From NCBI GenBank assembly GCA_032358165.1, contig JAALGY010000017.1, positions 2,604,001 to 2,668,000 on the forward strand: a DNA stretch of 64,000 bases, in the 5' to 3' direction. The notes under the pieces were generated by a model. That model was not told the DNA's origin. It did no database searches and saw only the letters and a program-made list of their open reading frames with translations. Shown in pieces: positions 11,672 through 22,439 of the stretch (position 1 is its first letter; each line of letters opens with the position of its first letter). The stretch comes from Diplosphaera chodatii (Eukaryota; Chlorophyta; Trebouxiophyceae; Prasiolales; Stichococcaceae). Position numbers and translations under genes: made by a program.

Positions 11672-14600
11672 ATGGCCGCGGCGCAGCAGCCTGTGGGTGC
11701 TGTTCCCGACAATGCCAACGCAGGTGAGGCTATCAACGCTTGAGGCTCCCGCCTGACTGCACTATGTGCAGTGTGACGTCGAAAAGACACCGTGCAGTCT
11801 GCATGGCTGCTGCTCTGATGTCATGCATGGCATGCATGTGCGATGCGCTGTGTGCTGGATGCTCATCAGGCTCACCGAGAACGCATCAAAAGCACCGTTC
11901 TAAGTTCGTAGCAGAAAGTCATCAGGACCGCTCGATGTGCAGAGTGCGTGGGCACGGACAGCGAGGTGGCGGGCAAGGCAGCCGGGTGCGCTGGCTGCCC
12001 AAACCAGGAGGCGTGCGCCACCGCGCCCAAGGGCCCCGACCCAGGTGCGCTGCCTGCAGATACTTCGGAAGTATCTGCAAGCTCTCTTGCATGCATGTCC
12101 ATTTGCAGTATCATACATCATCCCAATGCGCTGTCCGCTCCTGCACTCTGCGCCAGACACACTGTTGTCCATGCGCTTGCACCACTTGGCATTTGCTGCA
12201 GCATGAATGGCAGCAGTCAGGAGGAGTTGTACAGCACAGCCCAAGCAGATGAGAAGGTCGCAGCCTGAGTCATGCACCGTTGCCTCGGCAGACGTGGCGG
12301 CGATACAGGCGCGCATGGCGCACATCCGGCACACCATCCTGGTGCTGTCCGGCAAGGGCGGCGTCGGCAAGTCCACCTTCTCCGCGCAGCTCGCCTTCGC
12401 GCTCGCGGCCGCCGGCGGCCAGGTGCGCAGCTGCTCCACCACCGATGTGCCTTTGGCACTATCATACAGGTCACAGTGCACTGGCCTCGGCAGGGCGGCG
12501 CGCTCGTTTTGCACTTACAATGCAGTGCAGCATGCACAGCAAGTCCATGCTACATCTGTCACTTTGGAGCCTGAGGCAGGGTTGGGCTGCAGGTGGGACT
12601 GCTGGACGTGGACATCTGCGGGCCGTCGGTGCCGCGCATGCTGGGCCTGGAGGGCCACGACATCCACTCCTCCGCCTCCGTGAGCAAACTCAAGCTATAG
12701 ATCCATCAAATTAGACTCGGATTGGAGGCTGCTGCAGATGGCGGTTGAATGTAGGTGTATCTGCTGGCCCGAACGCACGACATCGAGATCTCAGTAGCTG
12801 AGAACATAGTGTTTACATCAAGTCATGTGCACTATTGTTTGGTGCTTAATGCTTTGCGTGCCATGCAACTCATCGCAAGGAGCGCAGCCCTTGAAGCTGG
12901 GCCTCTACCGCTGCAGGGCTGGTCGCCGGTGTATGTGGAGGACAACCTGGGCGTCATGTCTATCGGCTTCATGCTGCCGAACCCAGATGACGCTGTCATC
13001 TGGCGCGGGCCCCGCAAGAACGGCCTCATCAAGCAGGTGAGGGCGCTCACAGATGCGATAGTGTTGGACGGTTGTTTTCGTCCGAGCAGGTCTGGACATT
13101 GCTGCAACCCAGACACAGCCGCTCACATCTGGCATTTTGCCACACTGCCCTGATATCCACTCATGGCCACTTCCACAATGCTGTGCCATCCACTCGTGCT
13201 TACTTCATCAGGATCCTTCCAAGCTTGGCCAGTGTCCTCGCTGAGCCTCCTGTTCAATTTCTGCAGTTCCTGAAGGACGTGGACTGGGGCGAGCTGGACT
13301 TTCTGATTGTGGACGCGCCGCCAGGCACCTCTGACGAGCACATCTCCGTGGCTCAGGTGGACACCTGTCAGCAACTTGTGGCTCCTCAGGGGTGTGCTGG
13401 ACATGCGCACGTGTGACCAGCATCAGAGGCGCTGGGTCAGCCCAGTGCATGATCTTGAGGCACTGGGCTGGGTTGAGCGGCTTCTGCTGGCTACACATCA
13501 TGCGCTGGGCATGTGCTTGATGCTCACAGCGATAAGTGGAGCTCCTGAGCAGCGCGGCAGATACTGAGAGTCTGGAACACCTGCAGCATGAGCGGCAGAC
13601 TGACACAGCGCAACATCCACACCTGCAGCTGCTCAAGGGGTGCGGGGTGGACGGGGCGCTGATCGTCACCACGCCGCAGGAGGTTGCGCTGGCCGACGTG
13701 CGCAAGGAGGTCAACTTCTGCAAAAAGGTGGGAAAGCGCCTTTGCACTCACATCGTCATGTTGTTCTTTGGATCTGGCTCATCACTAAATCCAAAAGATA
13801 GAGGGCTTGTAGGCGACAGCAGTAGTACGCGGTGCTGCCATCAGCTGCTCAATGTGATCATAAAGGTGCTGCTGCGCGAGTATTTTTGCTGTTGGGGCTG
13901 CAGACGGACATTCCGGTCCTGGGCGTGGTGGAGAACATGGCCGGGTTGCGGCAGCGGGCCAATGCCTTCCGCTTCAGCCTGCCGGGCGTCGACAGCTCGG
14001 GCGGCGGCGGCGGGAAGCAGCCTGGCGGCAGCGGCAGCGGCAGCACGGCAGCGGAGGAGCGAGATGTGACGGAGCAGGTGCTCGCAGCGCTGCGGCAGGT
14101 GGACCCGTCTCTGGAGGTGGGAAGCGTTGCAACCATTTGCCCCTGTCTGCCAAACTTGCAGCGGATCACATGCACAGAGCATCTGCACCTGACGGCCTGC
14201 TGCCTGACTTCTGTGCTCTTGTTTGTATGCCCAAGATAGTGCTTGCTGTGTTGTGCAGGCGCTGGTAGCCACCACAGAAGTGTTCTACAGTGGCGCTGGC
14301 GGCGGCGGCCGTGGCCTCGCAAAATCCATGGGGGTGCCTTTCCTCGGCCAGGTGTGTGTCCTTCAACCCCTTGCAGTCAAACACAAGGCGTCACACTGGC
14401 TAGGCTCCGCGCCATGCCCAAACCATGCGCATGTTCACTAGAGGTGTACAGTGGTACAGTGGTGAAGATCGTCCAGCAGAACGCAGGTTGCTCCTGAAGT
14501 CCAGACGGTCGACGCAGTCATGTCTCTATGTCTCAGGTGCCGCTGGACCCGGCGCTGAGCCGCGCAGCCGAGGAAGGCCGCTCCGCATTCGAGGGCGCGG

Positions 14601-14785
14601 GCGCCGCCGGCCGCAGCGGCGCGCTGCCCGCGCTGCGGACGGTGATCGACGGCGTGCTGGCGGCTGTGGGCGAGCCACCATCGGCCAGCGGGCGGCTGGG
14701 GGGTGCGGCGTCGAATGGGGTGGCAAATGGCGCCAATGGGGTCGCCCACACCATGGAGGGGCTCACCGGCGTGCCGGCAGCATGA
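11672..14785 (+). CDS. NBP35: Cytosolic Fe-S cluster assembly scaffold NBP35 (Mrp/Nbp35 P-loop NTPase)
   Basis: A scaffold that builds and transfers 4Fe-4S clusters to cytosolic and nuclear apoproteins. Ten exons: 11672-11723, 11943-12044, 12292-12422, 12593-12679, 12917-13036, 13267-13356, 13629-13727, 13904-14116, 14259-14351, 14537-14785, giving 411 residues in phase. The N-terminal ferredoxin-like motif is C19-x13-C33-x2-C36-x5-C42. The deviant Walker A GKGGVGKS is at 72-79. Further signatures are [30 protein letters not shown] and [20 protein letters not shown]. After VVENMAG the sequence reads LRQRANAF, so the C-terminal CxxC of animal and fungal NBP35 is absent, as in land plants. A Gly/Ser-rich insertion follows around the end of exon 8, and the C-terminal tail is Ala/Gly/Asn-rich. 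Confidence 0.95.
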
Positions 14786-15236
14786 TGTGCAATGGCTCAC
14801 GGGGACATCGTCCTTTGTTTGTAGGTTGGGTGGTGACTAGATGGCTAGGCGAAGCAGGTGCCGTGTTGACAGTGATCAAGGTTCTGTGGCTCTGAACCGT
14901 CCGAGTGCTAAATTGATCAGTACAAAGATTGCTGTCATGCAATCTCATTTTCTGGTCTCGAAAGATATGGCACTAGGGCACTACTGCGTGAAACCGCTCC
15001 CGCTGTCACCTCAGATGCCGCCTGTCAGACCTGCTCTGTTGATTACATTGCCATCTTCTCAGCCCTGAACTGGCCATCGAAAGTTTGCTTTAACTGACCC
15101 TGCCTCGCATTCCCCGCGAAGTTCGAAAGCTCCCTGAATGCTGCCACTTCCTGGCGTGCTCAGCGCTGTTGACTGCTGTCGGCCTGGCAGCTGTGGCTAC
15201 AGTGTCTGCATCAAGCTCCCACGACCAGCCCAATCA
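14786..15236. other. Intergenic, convergent 3' ends of NBP35 and FKBP
   Basis: This is 3' UTR territory for two convergent genes. No gene, repeat or RNA was recognised in it. Confidence 0.6.
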
Positions 15237-16724
15237 CTATGCCGCCTGCCGCACTTTGAGCAGCTGCACCTCGAAGATCAGCGGCTCACTGGCATGGTTG
15301 ATCAGCTGTCGTTTGGCGCCGAACCCTGGTGGCTGAGGCAGCAGCTCTGTGTTGGACTGGTACCCCACGGCAGGGGGTATGAGCGCTCGCCGCTTGCCCG
15401 CGGGCGCCATGCCCTCTAGCACCTCGTCCAGCCCCTGGATGTCCTGCCCGCTGCCCTGCAGCGTGTCACGTGGCCTCACGTATCCATTATTTTCAAGTGC
15501 TTCTCGCGGAGATGACATCTCACACGCGAGGCTAGCTTGTGCACATGTGCATTGTAGGCGACTCAGGCGCAACCACATCATGCACACGACCATCGGAAGG
15601 CAGAAAAGGGACCGTGACGTACCAGTGTGAGCTCGATGGGCCCAATCGGGATGTCCCGTGGCTGAAAGCTGACCTGGACAGCAGCGTGCACAAGGATGTA
15701 AAAAGACGGCTAGGTGGGCGACTTCTTTGCAGCATCGGCACGTAATCACGTGGAACCGACCGATCACTCCTTGGCACCTAAGCTTGCGCAATGCAGCACT
15801 CACCCCTTCGACTGTGCTGTAGATGAAGTAGCCGTTGGCCCGCCGCAGCACATACTCTACAAGCACCCTGCATTCATGCAGACCATTTACGCTCAAACAC
15901 CATGCCGCGGATGCGCCAGTACAAGCTCGTTGTAGGACTGGAGCTTGCTGTCAGGGAACAAACAACCCAAAATGGCGCACATGCCCTTGTCAGCTGGCTA
16001 TCATGGCTGACCTACACACCTGTCGCCTCGCTTTGCAGGCGTGCCGCTGCCGACACGCAGCTCCTGGACCTTCACTCCGCTGGGCGTCTTGATGAACCTT
16101 GCGGTGAGCACTTCAAGCCCTCACCACCCCTGCACTATCCTGACAAGTTGCAGCATGGTCGTTGACTGCAGCAGGGGCTCACTTCGGAGCTGCATCGTCT
16201 TCGACTGTCGCCAGACCAGGCGACGTCCAGTCGCCGCTGGTGGGTTTAGCTGATGCTGGCTGTGCTGAATGCAGGCTCGCAGTTGCCGCCAGTGCAGCTG
16301 CCGCCGTGAGCATGGCGAGGCGCCGCGGCATGCGCATGTCTGATGTGTCAGCCTGTCCCCTGACCGCGCTCCATTCTGCTGAAGGCGCTGTGACCACCGT
16401 GCTGTTGTCTTCTATAACGCACACCCTGTGCTGAGCATCTGCCGCTGCATCATGACGGCACACGCTACAGTGCACTGATTTGAAGTTGGCGTGTGGACGG
16501 TGTGAACCGGTTTTGGGGGTCTGGTTTGCCCGAAACGGTCTGCAAGACCTCACTGCTGGATGTAAGCGACAGGATGCTGATGTGCTGACGGAATGGGAAT
16601 GTTGTCGCCCAGTGGCCCATGCATCCCGATGTGCCATAGCCGGCTGCAAAACACCCCGCAGGCTGACAGGTCCGCCTTGCTTCAACAGCACCCGCACAGA
16701 GATTGTGCGCAGAGATCCTAGCAA
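15237..16724 (-). CDS. FKBP-type peptidyl-prolyl isomerase, probably thylakoid lumen
   Basis: Catalyses proline cis-trans isomerisation or acts as a lumenal assembly chaperone (family knowledge). Exons: 16724-16183, 16097-16020, 15867-15804, 15673-15623, 15455-15237, giving 317 residues if the upstream Met is used. Residues 130-159 read as a lumen signal: twin Arg at 134-135, an Ala/Leu hydrophobic stretch, then AxA (ASA) at 157-159. The preceding Ser/Arg/His-rich part would be the plastid transit peptide. The FKBP domain runs from VQELRVGSGTPAKRGDRVLV through YFIYSTVEG and LDEVLEGMAPAGKRRALIPP to FEVQLLKVRQAA. Several canonical FKBP active-site aromatics are not evident, so isomerase activity is uncertain. 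The second exon uses an unusual acceptor, GCAAG. The start codon is uncertain; another in-frame ATG lies near 16637. Confidence 0.85.
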
Positions 16725-17206
16725 ATGACTTCAGCAGCAGGTCTACATGCAAGATCTGTTTCCATCCCGTGGTCGCCTGACTCAGCCCCCTGGTCTCGGA
16801 GCTGTCCCAGCTTGCTTTGATGTCAAGCTGATGGTTCTAAGCAGTTCATGCTTGCGCTTTCTTGCATCTTAATCTTGTTCACACCTCTTTCAACCATCGG
16901 CGCTGTCCAAAACCACTCGCAAGGCATTCAGATCAGTCCAAGTCGGCCAAAGCAAGGTGCGTTCTTCGGCCATGCATGCTCGCGATGCTCTATGTCGATG
17001 CCGAGGTAAAGCCGAAACACATGATATGTTCAGCTTTAACGTTGCAAGCTCGCCTTTCGAGGCAGCGCAACGTCTGCGTTGCTCCATGTTGTCATCGGCT
17101 GTCCACATGAACGGTGAGTCCTGCTGGCTGTGCTTACGTACACGTGCTGTTCATACGAGTCAGCAGTGCTGTAACTTGCGCTGCAGGTTTGCAGGCAATC
17201 AGCAAG
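16725..17206. promoter_or_regulatory. Divergent upstream region of FKBP and sHSP1
   Basis: These 482 bp separate two divergent start codons and must contain both promoters. I looked for heat shock elements (alternating GAA/TTC units) and found only isolated TTC and GAA triplets, not a convincing array. Confidence 0.45.
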
Positions 17207-19216
17207 ATGGCGCTGAGCACGTTCTCCGACCCCTTCTGGACAGGTAGGTGCAGACTGCGCCAATGCGGCACCACTTTGTCATTGCTCGATATCAACGTAT
17301 GGAACTCAGTGTCTCATGCAAGTTTACATGTCTGCAGGATCTCGGATTCTCAGTTGCTGGTCATAATCTGCTGCATGCAGGCCCCGACCTGTTTGGCGGC
17401 GACCCCTTCCTGGGTTCCATGCTGGGCCCCGACCTCACGGGCTTCGGTGCCGGCTGGGGCGGCGGCGGTGGCGGCGGCCTCGGTGGTGTGTCTGATGAGA
17501 CGCATGACAAGCATTTGAAGTCACTGACGGTCTTAGACATGAGCACGCTGTGCCCACTGGTGGCTGATGTCCCCATGGTCTGTGCCATTTTGTCACAGGG
17601 CATGGGTCCTCGTCCTGTCCCATGGCTACAGCGACAAGGAGCCTGTGGTTGGTTACATGACGAAACCGGCAATGGCATGGCCCAGTGCCTAATGGGATAA
17701 ACAAACAGCAGATGCTGTGGGTCGCTGCATAGCCGAGGTCCCTGGCTGCGCAGGCTGGGGCGGCTGGGGCGGCGGTGGCGGCGGGGTGACGGGCGGCGGT
17801 GGCGGCCGCGGCGGCGGCGCGCTGATCGGCCCGGGCGGCACCCCCCGCCGCCGCATCCGCGTCGACCTGGCCGAGGTGTGCAGCTCTCGCAACCAAATAC
17901 CAAAACCCTGATCACAAAAATGCAGGTATGTGTTGGCTACATGTGGCTTCCGTGCTGTTGCCTTTGGGCCTGTGCCATCCGATATGGGCAGAGCACATCC
18001 ATGGCAGAAACCACAGACACAGCAGCCATTCTGCTGGTTGTCTCGACTGGTACACTTTTGGATGCTGAGGGTAGTGTTGCGCAGTGTGTAGCACACAGTG
18101 AAGCGGCTAAACAGGGCTTGGCTGTGCCCTGCAGCACCAGGACTGGTATGAGCTGATGGCCGACATTCCCGGCGTCACGAAGGACGCCATCAAGCTGCAG
18201 GTGAGCTGTCCCAGCATTGCAGAACACCTGCAGCTGGCATCGGCAGTCTGGACAACGTCACTGCCAGGCAGTTGCTGCATGTCGGTGAACACACTGCTTA
18301 CGAGGTAGGCAGGATGTTCATGTCATCATAACGGCCTGGCATGCTCCTCCTGTCCAGTGCATGCATGATCTGCATCACGCTGTGATTGCATCGCCGCCTG
18401 CTTCCTCACTCCTGTACACAGCTGATTCTTGAACAGTGTGTCTGGCCAGCCAAGCATGCCACATGTGCTGCAGGTCAACGATGACAACACGCTCACCATC
18501 CGGGTTGACAAGCCAGGCAAGCTTTCTGCTACTATCCTGCGCTCATCCTGCTGTTTTGGACGGTTGCCAGCAAGGAGAAAACCTCTGCTCGTGCCACTGC
18601 CAACTTGTCGTCGCTGTCGTCTGCACAGAGGTGGAGCCGCAGGCGGACACCTTCCTCCGCGGCGAGCGCGTCACAGAGTACGTGCCATACTTGACACTTT
18701 AACTGGTGTGCTGTCTTGCTGATCTGCATATACTTACCAAGGCACACACCGGCGGATTGTCACTCGAAACACTCTGACACATCAGCTGATGAGGGACTGT
18801 CTGCAGGAATGTGGCGGAAACCCTTGGTGGCATTTGGCTGTGCCTACTGATAGTGTGCGTGCACCAGTGAGCGACTCGCAAATTACTAACAAGCCATCTG
18901 GCCACTCACATATCTGGTTCTCCTATGCAGCTATGCACCCCGAACAATCCGCCTGCCCCGCGACGCCGACCTGAGCAAGATCGAGGCCAAGTACGAGAAC
19001 GGCGTCCTCCAGCTGAAGATTCCTAAGGTGAGAAGGGCTTACCAGGATACGCAGAAGGTGGAGCGCATGACATAGGGAGAGCAGTAAGGCCAAATCAAGT
19101 TGCTTGAGCGCAAGCTTGCCATCCATGCAGACTGGCACAAGCATGGGGCTGAAAGGGCTGCTGTCGTTGCACTGCAGACAAAAGGTGGAGAAGGCCGCCA
19201 GATCACCGTCTCGTGA
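17207..19216 (+). CDS. Small heat shock protein (HSP20/alpha-crystallin), tandem copy 1
   Basis: An ATP-independent holdase that binds unfolding proteins. Eight exons: 17207-17243, 17381-17485, 17754-17875, 18135-18200, 18474-18516, 18629-18677, 18931-19027, 19178-19216, giving 185 residues. No transit peptide is visible, so a cytosolic location is likely. The N-terminal arm MALSTFSDPFWTGPDLFGGD is followed by a glycine-rich stretch of about 45 residues spanning two exons. The alpha-crystallin domain has RIRVDLAE, WYELMADIPGVTKDAIKL, the extended YAPRTIRLP strand and the A-x-x-x-n-G-v-L signature as KYENGVLQLKIPK. The C-terminus RQITVS carries an I-x-V anchor. The intron after 18516 has a GC donor. 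The downstream gene is its paralogue. Confidence 0.9.
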
Positions 19217-20386
19217 GTGATCCACCCTTCACCAGCGGGCAGTGGAAGCGATGCACGCATGCGAAAGGCACGCATGAAACAAGGACTTGGTCTGCCTATG
19301 CACCTGCTGGTGTTGAACGCCGGGGACACAGTGGCTGAGCAGCACTCATATCAGCATGGATGATGAGCGTCAACACAAAACAGTAGACGTACACCAGAAG
19401 AAACATGGCAGCTGCTGCCGTAAGTTGAGTGCACGAGAGTTGAGTGCACACAAAACGCTGTACTTTCAGGAGGTGCTGTGGGCTTGCATGTAGTTGATGA
19501 TCTGACGCCAGCTGCAAGAGCACATGTGCGCTGGTGTTGCTATGCATATGTGGATTTGCAAGGGGTGATGCAGTTGCTGTCACACACAATGGCAACAATG
19601 GCGCAGTAGATCTGCTCACGTCCTCCTGGTTTCCCTCCACACCATTGCTCTGTCAAAGCAACTGAGCGAGTGCCTTCGTTCCACACGCAGGACCTGATGT
19701 CTGATGACACGCCGTGTCACACGCCTACAGTCATCAGCTAACGATCTGCTGTGCTCTCTATGTATACTATAGAACAAGCCCCATGACTAGCCTTGTGCAA
19801 TGTGAAGCTTGGCAACAGCTTCCCAACAGCTTGGCTCCCGCCGCTTAAATAACTGGCGGCAGCTGGTGGACCTCTGACGCCGACGTACACCTCGTGCGTT
19901 GCTTGCTCAAATGCCCTGGCATGCTGGCGTGCATCCGGCTGGGTGCACAACAGCCACCACAACATATCTTTGTGTCACACACTTCTGCTTAGCATTGTAG
20001 CTTCTACCGTATTTGATCACTGCATCGAGCCTAGGCTGTCCTCCAGCTGGACACTGGCAACCTTCGACTGTTGCTGACAGGTCAGCTTCGACTGCAGGAC
20101 ACCTCGAAAGGTGATGCCTTGTGCGTGCCTCGGCAGCGCATGCGCTGCTGGAAGTCTCGACTGCTCAAAACCTGTCCATGATGCAACACAACCTACACTC
20201 TCCTCTTGCTGGCGATGTTTTTTGTGATGGCTGCACTGTGGCAGTGCACGAACACGTTGAGCACGCCGTGCCGGTGTCACCTGATGCTCAGACGATTCTA
20301 TCTTTACCAGATACATCAGACACACAGATTGACCTGCAATGTTACCCGATGCAGGTGCTCAGTGGACGCCGCACTGCCCTGGCGTG
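19217..20386. other. Intergenic between the two sHSP genes
   Basis: This 1170-bp stretch separates the tandem sHSP genes and must contain the 3' UTR of copy 1 and the promoter of copy 2. I found no conserved protein segment. Short ORFs here have no family signature. Confidence 0.55.
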
Positions 20387-21878
20387 ATGGCGCTCACTGT
20401 TGGCGGTGACTTCTGAAGCATCAATTCCAGCTCTGAGGCACCGAATGAACGCTTCAAGCCGATCCCCTTCCGATCACCTCGTTGACGAAGATCATTCCAA
20501 CGTGAATCTATGCCCTCTGCATGCAGGAGATGTCTTTGGCGACCCCTTCTTCCGGTACTTATGCAATGTTGCCAGATGTTAGCAGCTGCATGGATGTCAT
20601 TTGCTTGTTGCAACGAACCTTTCTTGTTTTGGCCATGCATTAATGGCTGACAGGAGCAGCAAAGCCATGATCTGTTGCCCATCACCGCAGCGCCTTCTTT
20701 AGTGATGCGGGCGGTGGTGGCGGCCGCGGCTCAAACGGACGCCTGCCACGGATTGACCTGGTCGAGGTTGTGCCCCTGCATTGTTTCTTGCCGTGAAACG
20801 CACCATTCTGCTCTATAGCAATGCTATGCGCACCTGTGAAAGGCCGGGTGCTCTGCTCTGTTATGTATGTTTAGCACGCTTCATGTGGTCTATGATTTGC
20901 AGAGAGAGAAGGACTATCTGCTGCTGGCTGATGTGCCCGGCGTGCCAAAGGCAAGACTGGAAGCAGGGCAGCGTGGTGCACCAGTTGCATGCCAGCATAG
21001 CACACCTTGACCGATGGCTTTTGCATGCTGACCCGCTGCTGACGTGTTGCTTTGCCTCTGCTGCAGGACAAGATCAAGCTGGATGTGAGCGTTAGCGCCA
21101 GCCTGTGTCGTGGTCGTCCGTTCTGAACAGCATAGCTTGACTTCGGTAAATGTGCCACAGCAGACAGACCTGCCTGCATAGGTACACTGATGCTGTCGGC
21201 CACGTGACTGCAGGTGGACGACGATGTGCTGACGCTCAATGATGACAGTGAGGAGAAGGGCAGCGAAGAGGGCATCCTGACCACGGTGGGATTGCATTGT
21301 GTGTCTAAGCACCTGCAAATGTAGGATCACCGTACGGCACACCATCCACACTGACCCTTGACAAGGGATCTCAGGCTACACAGTGTGGAACAGCAACTGC
21401 GCTGTACACTCATGTCCAAACATGGTTGTGCAGGGTGCCAAGGCACTGCGTCAGGAGCGCAACACCAAGTGAGTCATCCTACTTCTGCTGACATGTCAGC
21501 TCATAGATAAAAGTAGCAGTGCTGCAATGTATGGCACGATGCCTATGATGTCTATGATGCTGTACTGTCCTGCAAGGATGGAGCAATGGCTGTAGCCTGT
21601 GCAGCTGCAGAGCACATGCCAATGTTGTGTTTGCAGGTATGCATCCCGCAGCGTCCGCTTCCCACGCCAGGCGGACCTGAGCAACATCAAGGCATCCTAC
21701 GAGAATGGCGTCCTGAAGCTGATCATCCCCAAGAAACAGGCAAGTCCTTGGAACAACTGTAACCACTTCTAGGAGCGCAGGAAACAGGAGACACGGTAGG
21801 GATTGGTCGTGGGGCCCTAACTGCCAAGTTTGCTCCTGCTTTCAGGAGGCCCAGCCACGCCAGATCGACATCCAGTAA
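20387..21878 (+). CDS. Small heat shock protein (HSP20/alpha-crystallin), tandem copy 2
   Basis: A paralogue of the upstream gene. Nine exons: 20387-20405, 20527-20554, 20691-20766, 20903-20950, 21067-21084, 21214-21285, 21434-21468, 21637-21739, 21846-21878, giving 143 residues in phase. The N-terminal arm MALTVGGDVFGDPFF is short and keeps only a six-residue Gly run, so it lacks the long Gly stretch of copy 1. Domain signatures are LPRIDLVE, YLLLADVPGVPKDKIKLDV, SVRFPRQADLSNIK and SYENGVLKLIIPKK. The C-terminus RQIDIQ has an I-x-I anchor. One coding exon is only 18 bp. Introns after 20950 and 21739 have GC donors (AAG/GCAAGA and CAG/GCAAGT). Cytosolic location is inferred from the missing targeting peptide. 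Confidence 0.92.
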
Positions 21879-22439
21879 TTGCCAGAAGGCTGCAGCAGCA
21901 GCAGCTTGGCATGACCACCCACTCAGTGGGCATCGGACTTGAGGGTTTACATGCAGAGGCAGTGAGTGCCAGCTTAGTGCAATACAATAGAGTCAGGTTG
22001 GAGCGTGTGGCCCTGCCTGTTTATGCCATACTTACAGGCGCAAGCGCTGCACAGATGATGGTCGATGGGATGTGTTTGAGCATTGTGCATGCATGCGTCC
22101 TCATTATGACAAAGCTGAAGTATCAAGAGCACAGAGGTACAGAGCATGGCTGCAGTGGCCCTAGCAATGCTTACATCACCACTCTCGGGACTTAAAAGGT
22201 GCCACAGCACAACCCAACTGCAATGTGAAGCCCCGAGGTTGCACTGTTGGAGACTGAGTATACTGAATGCAGTACACATTGTGTTGCACATGCCACACCA
22301 TTCACCTCCATCTGCAGCCCACGACCGGACAGTGTCGCAACATCCTGGTATCACAGTACTCTTGCTATCGATCGTTTGGTATTCTCCATCGGGCAGCTTG
22401 GCCTGATATCGCGTACCAGCTGTAGCAGGCGTCACTGCC
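21879..22439. other. Intergenic, convergent 3' ends
   Basis: Lies between the sHSP2 stop and the stop of membrane-family gene A on the opposite strand. No gene or repeat was recognised in it. Confidence 0.55.

Noticed and set aside
12217..12537. Arg/Ala-rich minus-strand ORFs over NBP35, RPS9 and KAS exons
   Set aside because: They are antisense shadows of conserved GC-rich exons with known families on the other strand.
16725..17206. Heat shock element array upstream of sHSP1
   Set aside because: Only isolated GAA/TTC triplets were found; no run of three correctly spaced units.
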